Position numbers and translations under genes: made by a program | Notes under the pieces: model-generated | Seen by the model: the letters and a program-made list of their open reading frames with translations, nothing else | Databases searched by the model: none | What the model was told of the DNA's origin: nothing | In this document: in pieces, positions 6,427 through 12,855 of the stretch | Layout of the letters: each line of letters starts with the position of its first letter | Numbering within the stretch: position 1 is the first letter of the stretch | Source of the DNA: Halococcaceae archaeon | Lineage (GTDB): Archaea; Halobacteriota; Halobacteria; Halobacteriales; Halalkalicoccaceae | Assembly (NCBI GenBank): GCA_007129135.1 | Contig: SKWB01000299.1 | Span: forward strand, 1 to 13,730 | Length of the DNA: 13,730 bases | Reading direction: 5' to 3'

Positions 6427-7437
6427 ATGAAGGTCGCCATCCTGGCACACGAGCTGTTCCCCGACGGGGCGAAGACCGCGGTCGGCGTGATGCGGTACGG
6501 CGGATACGACGTGACGGCCGTCCTCGACCGCGAGAACGCGGGCGACCGAGTTCGAGATCACATCGACCTGCCGGACGCCCCCATCGTCGCGAGCATGGAC
6601 GAGGTCGAGCGCTGCGACGCCCTGCTGATCGGCATCGCCCCGATCGGCGGCGGCTTCGAGGACTCCTGGCGCGAGGACGTCCGGACGGCGCTCTCGCGTG
6701 GCTGCGACGTCATCTCCGGGCTCCACTACTTCCTCACCGAGGACGAGGAGTTCGTCCGGCTGGCAGCGGAGAACGACTGCGAGCTCTGGGACGTCCGCGA
6801 ACCGCACGACGACCTCGGGGTGAGCGAGGGGATCGCGGCGGACGTCGACGCCGACGTCGTCCTCACCGTCGGCACCGACTGCTCGGTCGGGAAGATGACC
6901 GCCACCCTCGAACTCGTCGACGCGGCGAAGGAGGCGGGCGTCGACGCCGGGTTCATCCCGACCGGCCAGACCGGGATCATGATCGACGGCTGGGGCAACC
7001 CCATCGACCGAGTGATCTCGGACTTCACCGCCGGCGCGGTCGAGGAGATGATCGTCGAGAAGGGCGACGAGCACGACGTGCTCTTCGTCGAGGGCCAGGG
7101 CAGCATCGTCCATCCGGCCTACTCCGCGGTCACCTGCGGGATCCTCCACGGCGCGATGGCCGACCGACTCGTGCTCTGTCACGAGGAGGGCAAGGAGGTC
7201 ATCCACGGCTACGAGTCGTTCTCGCTCCCCTCCATCCCCACCTACGTCGACCTCTACGAGGACCTCGCACGGCCGGTCCACGAGGCCGAGGTCGTCGCCG
7301 GGATGCTCAACACGAGGTACGTCGACGAGGACGCGGCGGCTCACGAGGCGGTCGAGGCGTACGCCGAGGCCGCGGGGGTCCCCGCGACGGACCCGGTCCG
7401 GTTCGGCGCCGAAGAGGTGCTGGAGGCCGTACTGTGA
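6427..7437 (+). CDS. dgcN: DUF1611 / DgcN-type D-glutamate N-acetyltransferase
   Basis: The 336-residue product matches the DUF1611 family: an N-terminal Rossmann-like domain (about 1-135) and a C-terminal P-loop domain with Walker-A-like GTDCSVGKMT (149-158), then PTGQTGIMIDGWG (178-190) and FVEGQGSIVHP (220-230). Family knowledge, from memory: DgcN proteins N-acetylate D-glutamate as the first step of a D-glutamate catabolic route described in marine Proteobacteria and haloarchaea, with DgcA as partner. Here a dgcA-like gene overlaps the stop codon by 4 bases (GTGA), which supports the assignment. The start is at MKVAILAHELF, just after a TATA-like box and inverted repeat. The acetyl donor and substrate are not visible from the sequence. 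Confidence 0.85.
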   Translation: MKVAILAHELFPDGAKTAVGVMRYGGYDVTAVLDRENAGDRVRDHIDLPDAPIVASMDEVERCDALLIGIAPIGGGFEDSWREDVRTALSRGCDVISGLHYFLTEDEEFVRLAAENDCELWDVREPHDDLGVSEGIAADVDADVVLTVGTDCSVGKMTATLELVDAAKEAGVDAGFIPTGQTGIMIDGWGNPIDRVISDFTAGAVEEMIVEKGDEHDVLFVEGQGSIVHPAYSAVTCGILHGAMADRLVLCHEEGKEVIHGYESFSLPSIPTYVDLYEDLARPVHEAEVVAGMLNTRYVDEDAAAHEAVEAYAEAAGVPATDPVRFGAEEVLEAVL

Positions 7438-8468
7438 GCCTCACCACGTCCTTCGAACGTGTGGCGCTCCCGCTCGAGTACCCCTTCACGATCGCCAGAA
7501 GCACCGAGGAGGTCGCCGAACTCGTGCTGGTGACCGTGAGCGACGGCGAGTTCGAGGGGATCGGCGGTGCGGGCCCCTCGCCGCACTACGGCGAGACCGC
7601 CGCGACCGTCGAGGCGGTGCTGCCCGACCTGCTCTCGGTCGTCGAGTCGGTCGGCGATCCCCACCGGCTGGACGAGGTCGAACGGCGGATGCGCGAGACG
7701 ATCGAGTACAACGCGGCGGCGCGCTGTGCGGTCGACATCGCGCTCCACGACCTGGTGGCGAAACGCCTCGACCTCCCGCTCTATCGCTACTGGGGGCTGA
7801 GCGAGGGCGCCCCGGTCGAGAGCACCTACACGATCGGTATCGACACGACCGAGGTGATGCGGGAGAAGACCGCCGAGGCCGTCGAACGCGGCTACGGCTC
7901 GCTCAAGATCAAACTCGGGACCGACCGGGATCGGGAGATCATCGAGACGGTGCGGAGCGAAGCGCCGGAGGCGACGATCCGGGTCGACGCGAACGAGGCG
8001 TGGAGCCCGCGCGAGGCGATCGAGCGGATCGACGAGATCGGCGAGTACGGAATCGAGTTCGTCGAGCAGCCGGTTCCGGCCGGCGATCCGGAGGGCCTGA
8101 AGTACGTCTACGAGCGCTCGTCGCTCCCGATCGCCGCCGACGAGTCCTGTATTACGCTCTCGGATATCCCACGAGTCGCCGACCGGTGTGACATCGCGAA
8201 CATCAAACTGATGAAGTGTGGCGGGCTGCGCGAGGCGATCCGGATGATCCACGCCGCGCGCGCCCACGGCCTGGAGACGATGCTCGGCTGTATGTCCGAG
8301 TCGAACGCCTCGATCGCCGCCGGCTGTCACCTCGCGCCGCTGCTCGACTACGCCGACCTCGACGGCGCGCTCCTGCTCGACGAGGACAGGTACTCGGGCG
8401 TCCCGATGCCCGGCGGCGTGATCGATCTCTCGGCGGTCGACCGCGGCACCGGCGCCGGACCGATCTGA
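7434..8468 (+). CDS. dgcA: Enolase-superfamily racemase, DgcA-type (N-acetyl-D-glutamate racemase)
   Basis: The 344-residue product is a complete muconate-lactonising-enzyme-type enolase-superfamily protein. Visible catalytic residues are Lys158 and Lys160 in SLKIKLG; metal ligands Asp185 (RVDANEAW), Glu211 (EFVEQPV) and Asp236 (IAADES); and the second acid/base Lys258 (NIKLMKCGG). A DLD motif (308-310) near the C terminus is the mark of the dipeptide-epimerase subgroup. Generic tools would call it L-Ala-D/L-Glu epimerase, a murein-recycling role that makes little sense in an archaeon. Coupling to dgcN points instead to racemising N-acetyl-D-glutamate to N-acetyl-L-glutamate. The GTG start at 7434 overlaps the dgcN stop (GTGA), and the N terminus fits the family. 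A deacetylase that would finish the route is not in the window. Confidence 0.88.
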   Translation: MSLTTSFERVALPLEYPFTIARSTEEVAELVLVTVSDGEFEGIGGAGPSPHYGETAATVEAVLPDLLSVVESVGDPHRLDEVERRMRETIEYNAAARCAVDIALHDLVAKRLDLPLYRYWGLSEGAPVESTYTIGIDTTEVMREKTAEAVERGYGSLKIKLGTDRDREIIETVRSEAPEATIRVDANEAWSPREAIERIDEIGEYGIEFVEQPVPAGDPEGLKYVYERSSLPIAADESCITLSDIPRVADRCDIANIKLMKCGGLREAIRMIHAARAHGLETMLGCMSESNASIAAGCHLAPLLDYADLDGALLLDEDRYSGVPMPGGVIDLSAVDRGTGAGPI

Positions 8469-8506
8469 CCGGGCCGCTCGTACTGTCGGTTGTAACTTCG
8501 TAAATA

Positions 8507-8532
8507 TCCTCCTCACCCCGTTGCAGGGAGGA
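8507..8532. terminator. Weak bidirectional hairpin between convergent genes
   Basis: TCCTCC (8507-8512) can pair with GGAGGA (8527-8532) across a 14-base loop, between the dgcA stop and the convergent lipoprotein stop. An A/T-rich ATATTTAC follows on the minus-strand side. It is weak and placed by position. Confidence 0.25.
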
Positions 8533-8558
8533 CCGCTAACGACGTACAGCCGATAGTA

Positions 8559-9089
8559 TCACTCCGACCGACCGAGCGCCGCGATCTCGTAGCCGCCGAC
8601 CTCGGTGGGCGCTTCGAGGACGATGACGGTAAAGGCCCACTCCGTTCCGGGTTCGAGGCCGCCGATCGAGTCCGCGTACCGGCCGAGCAGCGCGTCGCCG
8701 TCGTCGTAGACCCGCACCCAGACCTCGACGTCGGTGAGCCGCCCCTCGCGGGCGTTCTCGACCGTCCCCTGGACCGTCGACCGCCGGAAGTCCTCCTCGA
8801 CGACGAACTCGTGGTCGGCGAGGTCGAGGTCGGAGAGCGGGGAGAGCTCGTCGTCCAGTTCGGTCTCGGCGAGCGCCGCCGCCGCGGTCGTCTCCTCCGC
8901 AGTTCGCTCCTCGCCGTCGGCGTCGATCGTCTCCCCCTCCTGGTAGTCCGGGGTGTCGTCGGCGGCCCCACAGCCGGCGAGGGCGGTCGCAGCCGCGCCC
9001 CCGGCGAGCGCGAGGAACCGCCGTCTGTCTGGGGGCTGGAGGGAACGGTCAGTGGTCGGTATAGCCGGAGGGTCGTCGGTCGGTCGCAT
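8559..9089 (-). CDS. Tat-exported lipoprotein with FxLYD-like domain
   Basis: The 176-residue product has a twin-arginine signal (DRRRFLALAGG, residues 21-31) ending in a lipobox LAGC (37-40). It should therefore be folded in the cytoplasm, exported by Tat and lipid-anchored at Cys40 on the outer face, as is usual for haloarchaeal lipoproteins. An acidic, low-complexity linker (about 42-85) precedes a beta-rich domain (92-172). The pattern VQGTVENAREGRLTDVEVWV (106-125), then a YDDGDALLG turn and LEPGTEWAFTV (145-155), matches FxLYD-type domains, which are probable binding or spacer modules. No substrate can be inferred. The start is the only in-frame ATG before the signal. Confidence 0.8.
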   Translation of the reverse strand: MRPTDDPPAIPTTDRSLQPPDRRRFLALAGGAAATALAGCGAADDTPDYQEGETIDADGEERTAEETTAAAALAETELDDELSPLSDLDLADHEFVVEEDFRRSTVQGTVENAREGRLTDVEVWVRVYDDGDALLGRYADSIGGLEPGTEWAFTVIVLEAPTEVGGYEIAALGRSE

Positions 9090-9219
9090 CCGTTTCGGGG
9101 ACGGGGTGGAGGGATTTCAGTGTGCTACCTTCGTGAGCGGTCACGAGGACGGCTGTAGTTCCGTACCGGTGATCGCCGACCCGTGGGGTGATTACCGGTA
9201 CCGGTTACGACCGTCCGTA
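9090..9219. other. Spacer with clustered ACCGGT palindromes and a hairpin
   Basis: This 130-base gap separates two minus-strand genes. ACCGGTACCGGT (9194-9205) is a perfect 12-base palindrome just past the stop of paralogue B, and another TACCGGT copy lies at 9164-9170. TCGTGA/TCACGA (9131-9136 and 9141-9146) form a 6-bp stem around GCGG. Either could end paralogue B transcription or regulate the lipoprotein gene. A weak TATA-like TGAAATCC lies about 30 bases before the lipoprotein start. Confidence 0.35.
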
Positions 9220-10245
9220 TCAGAGGTCGCTGTCGGCGTCGCGGCTCGACTCGCGGAGGATGAACGGTCCCATCGCGAGCGTACGCTTCGCGACGGTCGC
9301 GATCCGGAAGATGTAGCTCATCAGGATGACGAACGGGGCGAGGGTGATACAGAACGCCGCGCTCGTGAGCAGGACGAGGTTGTCGATCCCCATCGTGGCT
9401 CCCGGGAGCGTGTTCGCGTCGACGTACATCAGCATCGAGGCGGTGACGATCAGTGCCGGGATCGAGGCGTAGAGCAGCGCCCGCGAGAGGTCGATCAGTT
9501 CCCACTGGAAGAACAGCGTCTTGAAGTGCTCGCGCGCCGGGCCGAACAGCTTGAGCATCTCGATCGTCTCGCCGAGGGTGTTGTACGCCTCCTCCGAGAG
9601 CTCGTCCTCGTAGTCGTGGCGGATCTCGCGCGCCTGGAAGATCTTGAGCGAGTAGTTGAAATCGAGCGCGGCCCAGATCACGTCGAAGGTGCCGAACTGG
9701 GAGTCTTCGAGCTTCTCGCGGACGATCTCCGCGTGCTCGTCGAGGCTCTCGGCGTACTCGGTCACCGCCTCGGTGACCTCCTCACCGTGGCCCTCCTCGA
9801 TCGTCTCGAGGAGGAGTTCGGCCCTCCCCTCGGTCGATTCGACCACCTCGCGGAGGAACGCGGCCGGCTCCGGCGGGCTCACCGCCATGCCACCCTCGTC
9901 CTCGACGTTCCGCCGGAACTCCATCGACTCGTCCATCCGGGTGGTCTGGTCGCCGACCGCGCCGAGCTCCTGTGAGAGCACCAGCTGGCCGATCGTCGCG
10001 ACCAGCGTGACGCCGGTGATGATCGGTCCGAACATCGAGGAGAAGATGTTCTGGAGCGCGTCGGCGTCCTCGACGAGCTCCCGGTACGGCCCGAACTCGG
10101 CGGCCCCGAGGCCGACGAGCGCGGCGAAGACGATCGCGAGGATGCCCGCCGAGAGCAGCCGCCGGTCGAGACGCATCAGTATCCAGAGCCGGAGGGCGCT
10201 CCCCTCCGCTCGTTCCAACAGCGTGTCGTCTGCCCCGTTTCCCAT
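9220..10245 (-). CDS. Four-TM haloarchaeal membrane protein, paralogue B
   Basis: The 341-residue product is the closer relative of paralogue A. Helices lie at about 31-50, 68-92, 255-275 and 289-312, with an acidic, helical soluble region (93-250) between the pairs. Shared motifs: GQLVLSQE (86-93), VGDQTTRMDESMEF (97-110), FGTFDVIWAALDFNYSLKI (184-202), AREHFKTLFFQW (237-248), YIFRIATVAKRT followed by MGP (311-327). The family name and function are not known to me. The start is at MGNGADDTLL, because a TATA-like TTTTTACC (10269-10276, minus strand) lies about 27 bases upstream and the longer open frame runs antisense through the small gene next door. The N-terminal tail is shorter than in A, and no DUF4177 partner is adjacent. 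Confidence 0.82.
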   Translation of the reverse strand: MGNGADDTLLERAEGSALRLWILMRLDRRLLSAGILAIVFAALVGLGAAEFGPYRELVEDADALQNIFSSMFGPIITGVTLVATIGQLVLSQELGAVGDQTTRMDESMEFRRNVEDEGGMAVSPPEPAAFLREVVESTEGRAELLLETIEEGHGEEVTEAVTEYAESLDEHAEIVREKLEDSQFGTFDVIWAALDFNYSLKIFQAREIRHDYEDELSEEAYNTLGETIEMLKLFGPAREHFKTLFFQWELIDLSRALLYASIPALIVTASMLMYVDANTLPGATMGIDNLVLLTSAAFCITLAPFVILMSYIFRIATVAKRTLAMGPFILRESSRDADSDL

Positions 10246-10268
10246 GGCTAGCCCTCGGACGGACCACG

Positions 10269-10276
10269 GTAAAAAC
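10269..10276 (-). promoter_or_regulatory. TATA box of paralogue B
   Basis: TTTTTACC on the minus strand is about 27 bases before the ATG at 10245, the spacing for a leaderless transcript. Confidence 0.5.
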
Positions 10277-10318
10277 CACACCCGGCGGGCAGCGTCCCTC
10301 CGGACCCCCTCGATCGGT

Positions 10319-10462
10319 CTACTTCCCGAGGAGTCGGAACACGACCCCGATCGCCGCGATACCCAGCCCCAGGACGACGCCGAGGCCCGGGATCGGGAGC
10401 GGTAACAGGACGATCGCGAGCAGCAGTCCGACGCCGATGACGGCCGAGGATGCTCTGACCAT
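10319..10462 (-). CDS. 47-residue hydrophobic membrane peptide
   Basis: The frame encodes MVRASSAVIGVGLLLAIVLL and a second hydrophobic run ending VVFRLLGK, so it could form two short helices split by PLPIPG. Codon choice is typical of the neighbours (GTC, CTC, ATC, GGC), unlike the arginine-rich shadow frames, which is the main reason to call it real. A longer start upstream would add a Cys/Arg-rich tail and is less likely. No good promoter is seen. It lies upstream of paralogue B on the same strand (73-base gap) and divergent from paralogue C. That suggests a small membrane partner of the family, but this is only context. Confidence 0.6.
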   Translation of the reverse strand: MVRASSAVIGVGLLLAIVLLPLPIPGLGVVLGLGIAAIGVVFRLLGK

Positions 10463-10506
10463 GCAGGTGAGACCGCCGCCGGCCCCGTAGGTCCCACGCC
10501 TGCGGC

Positions 10507-10540
10507 TGCACCGCGACCGGTGCAACGCGGGCACTTTTGG
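10507..10540 (+). promoter_or_regulatory. Promoter of paralogue C with upstream inverted repeat
   Basis: A TATA-like CACTTTTGGG (10531-10540) lies about 28 bases before the ATG at 10564. Just upstream, TGCACCG (10507-10513) and CGGTGCA (10518-10524) are perfect 7-base arms around CGAC. In archaea, sites next to the BRE/TATA commonly bind activators or repressors. Confidence 0.45.
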
Positions 10541-10563
10541 GGAACGGACGGCTACCGCCGACG

Positions 10564-11613
10564 ATGAGCGAGGAGGAAGGAGAGGTGTCGGGGCAGTTGG
10601 AGTCGTTCGGCACCGGGATGGGTCGGGAGTCGAAGGCGAGCGTGGTCGAGTGGCTCCTGGCAGACGGCAACCGCCTCACCGTCGCGGCCCTGATTACGGC
10701 CGCCGTCTTCGGTCTGTTGCTCCTCTTCGGCGAAATCGGGGTGATCGCCTTCGAGAACGACGACTCGGTCACCCGGCTCGCGGGCGGGATGATCGCGGGG
10801 AGTTTCTCGCTGGTGACGCTCGTCGTCTCGATCAACCAGCTGATCCTCTCGCGCGAGTTCGCCGCCGCCGACGAGTTCCGCGACCGGCTGAGCGGCGTCA
10901 TGGAGTTCAGACGGGACGTCGAAGAGTTGGGCGAGGTCCCCGCGAGCCCCGCCGAACCGGGGACGCTCTTCGACCTGATCGTCACCGCGACCGGGGACCG
11001 AGCGGCGAGGCTGGAGGAGGCGGCCGACCGGGAGACCGGGGATCGCCGGGAGGCGATCGTCCAGTACGCGAGCAGCGTCCGGGAGAGCACCGAGATGGCT
11101 CGGGAGGAGCTCGAGGGGGCCGATTTCGGCTCGTTCCGGGTGCTCTCGACGGCGATCGACTACGACGACGCCTGGCAGATCTACGCCGGCAGACACGTCG
11201 CGAACAGCTACCGGGGAGAGCTCCACGGCGAGACCGTGAAGGCGTTCGACGACCTGCTGGAGGCGCTCAGACAGATGAACGTCGCCCGGTCACACTTCAA
11301 GACGACCTACCTCCAGCGGGAGGTGACGCGGTTCTCGCAGCTCACGATCCTCTGCGGGGTGCCGGCGGTCTTCGGAGCCGTGGTCCTGGGACTGACCTAC
11401 GCGGACGTGACGGGGCCGACGATCCACCCGGGGTACCTCCCGTTCACGACGAGCGCGCTGATCGCGCTCGTCTTCGCGCCGCTCGCGCTGCTCGCGTCGT
11501 ACATCCTTCGCACCGCGACGGTCGCGCGCCGGACCGCGTCGATCGGGCCGATGATCCCACAGATGGGTGCCGAGGAGGGCCACTTCGAGGCCGAGTACGA
11601 CGAGGAGGACTGA
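10564..11613 (+). CDS. Four-TM haloarchaeal membrane protein, paralogue C
   Basis: The 349-residue product is the most divergent of the three paralogues. Helices lie at about 37-62, 72-95, 258-280 and 292-315. Shared landmarks are NQLILSRE (91-98), VMEFRRDVEELGE (112-124), FGSFRVLSTAIDY (188-200), ARSHFKTTYLQR (241-252) and YILRTATVARRT followed by IGP (313-329). It differs by an acidic C-terminal tail ending YDEED and by QR in place of QW before TM3. The start at MSEEEGEV is supported by a TATA-like box 28 bases upstream. The stop codon is directly followed by the stop of the convergent HPP gene (TGATCA), with no spacer. Function is unknown. Confidence 0.82.
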   Translation: MSEEEGEVSGQLESFGTGMGRESKASVVEWLLADGNRLTVAALITAAVFGLLLLFGEIGVIAFENDDSVTRLAGGMIAGSFSLVTLVVSINQLILSREFAAADEFRDRLSGVMEFRRDVEELGEVPASPAEPGTLFDLIVTATGDRAARLEEAADRETGDRREAIVQYASSVRESTEMAREELEGADFGSFRVLSTAIDYDDAWQIYAGRHVANSYRGELHGETVKAFDDLLEALRQMNVARSHFKTTYLQREVTRFSQLTILCGVPAVFGAVVLGLTYADVTGPTIHPGYLPFTTSALIALVFAPLALLASYILRTATVARRTASIGPMIPQMGAEEGHFEAEYDEED

Positions 11614-12147
11614 TCAGCCGTCCGCGGGCCTCGGGTCCTCCGGCTCGAACCCGAAGCGGATCGCCGCGGGGTAGAGCAGCTTCTCGTGGAGGACGTAGAG
11701 CAGCACCACCGACCCCATGATGATCGCGCCGTCGACGGCCGTCGAGAGCAGCCCGAGCGCGACGATGAGCGTCGTCGCGCAGGCCGCCGGGTGGTTCGTC
11801 TTCGCGACGAGCATCGCGACGGTCGTGAGCACCATCGCGACGATACAGCTGACCGCGAGCGCGAGCACGTCGAACGAGAAGGGGCCGGCCTCGCCGAGGA
11901 CGTCGATCGCGACCAGGCCGCCCGCGATCGGGTGGTAGGCGACCATCCCACAGATCACGGCCACGAAGTGACCCCCGATCACGTGGTAGCCGCCCTCCGC
12001 GCGGTCAGTCTCGCCGGTCGCGAGCAGGTAGGCCGAGGGACCCAAACTCGGGAAGATGAACGGACGACCCGTCGCCCACGCGATCGCACCGAGAACGAAG
12101 AAGTGGATCGCGACGTAGATCCCCGCGCTCAGCTTGTCGTTGAGCAT
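11614..12147 (-). CDS. HPP family membrane protein
   Basis: The 177-residue product has about five membrane helices and the HPP-family hallmark FPSLGPSAYLLA (32-43) after the first helix, then a conserved GGH (58-60) and a late TNHPAACATTLIV (117-129). The name-giving HPP tripeptide reads HPA here. HPP proteins are integral membrane proteins; some bacterial and plant members are linked to nitrite transport, but the haloarchaeal role is unknown. The start at MLNDKLSAG is supported by a strong promoter-like element 26-33 bases upstream. The gene is convergent with paralogue C, their stop codons abutting. Confidence 0.83.
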   Translation of the reverse strand: MLNDKLSAGIYVAIHFFVLGAIAWATGRPFIFPSLGPSAYLLATGETDRAEGGYHVIGGHFVAVICGMVAYHPIAGGLVAIDVLGEAGPFSFDVLALAVSCIVAMVLTTVAMLVAKTNHPAACATTLIVALGLLSTAVDGAIIMGSVVLLYVLHEKLLYPAAIRFGFEPEDPRPADG

Positions 12148-12172
12148 TGGTATCTGAAATCGATGACTCGGT

Positions 12173-12191
12173 GTAAATAGACGGGGTTTCG
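12173..12191 (-). promoter_or_regulatory. BRE/TATA of the HPP gene
   Basis: On the minus strand CGAAACC precedes CTATTTAC, a good BRE plus TATA pair whose TATA ends about 26 bases before the ATG at 12147. Confidence 0.55.
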
Positions 12192-12326
12192 AGTACGGAC
12201 AGTGGTCGGGACGCTGTCCATCAGTGAGTCCCGGCGAAATATCCACAACGGTTGGGGTCTCGTCGGCAAGCGACCTCCGTGGCGTCGCTGTCGACGGACG
12301 AGTCGCGGAATCAGTAGGCAATAGGA

Positions 12327-12779
12327 ATTACCAAGGAGAGATGGCTCGACTCCGTTCGGGACGACCTCTCGCTGTCTGTCCGCTCCGGAGCGTACGCGTT
12401 CGTCACGGCCGTCTTCGTGGTCGTCGTCGTTCTGACGGTGGTCACGACGGCACAACACCTCGCCTTCGAGACGACCGCCAAGTCGGAGGTCGAAACGACG
12501 CTCGAACAGCCGGAGTACGAAGAGCTCGGCCTCGTTTCCGTGTCGACGGAGTACGCCACCCGTGGCGTGGTCCCACACGACCAGATGGTGACGGTCACGG
12601 TCTCGAAACCCACCGGAGACGAGGCACTCGGGTTGGAAGCCGAACTCTGGATCCGTATCTCCGAGGCCACCGACGAGGAGATCGTCGTCGAGGTACAGTT
12701 CGTGGAGTACGCCCAAGCGGGTGGGGAGACGAACGCCGTCACAGATCCCGGATCGGACACCACGAACACCCTGAGCTGA
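12327..12779 (+). CDS. Single-TM secreted-domain protein with non-standard start
   Basis: The frame is open from 12318. From about 12330 its codons show strong haloarchaeal third-position G/C and encode KERWLDSVRDDLSLS, then a full membrane helix (SGAYAFVTAVFVVVVVLTVV), then an acidic, beta-rich domain with VTVTVSKP and EIVVEVQFVEYAQ, and a Thr/Ser/Asp-rich tail. There is no ATG, GTG or TTG in frame before the GTG at 12417, which falls inside the helix. ATT at 12327 would give a sensible N terminus (Met-Thr-Lys-Glu-Arg-Trp), so it is taken as the start. If only standard starts are allowed, the gene is 12417-12779 (120 residues) with a truncated helix. The family is not recognised. The most likely topology is a short cytoplasmic N terminus with the domain outside. 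Confidence 0.6.
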   Translation: MTKERWLDSVRDDLSLSVRSGAYAFVTAVFVVVVVLTVVTTAQHLAFETTAKSEVETTLEQPEYEELGLVSVSTEYATRGVVPHDQMVTVTVSKPTGDEALGLEAELWIRISEATDEEIVVEVQFVEYAQAGGETNAVTDPGSDTTNTLS

Positions 12780-12822
12780 ACCGACCGTCTCGTCGGATCG
12801 TGGTGGCGGTATCGCCGGCCCA

Positions 12823-12832
12823 GTCCTTTACC
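12823..12832 (+). promoter_or_regulatory. TATA-like element of the MscS gene
   Basis: GTCCTTTACC is centred about 28 bases before the ATG at 12856, compatible with a leaderless transcript. Confidence 0.4.
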
Positions 12833-12855
12833 GGGATCGAATCGAGTACTACCCT

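Noticed and set aside
6423..7433. Plus-strand frame upstream of and in frame with dgcA
   Set aside because: It overlaps dgcN in another frame, is arginine-rich low-complexity, and the enolase-family N terminus starts exactly at the GTG at 7434.
10246..10497. N-terminal extension of paralogue B
   Set aside because: It covers the 47-residue gene in another frame, is Ser/Trp/Arg-rich, and a TATA-like box sits at leaderless distance from the ATG at 10245.
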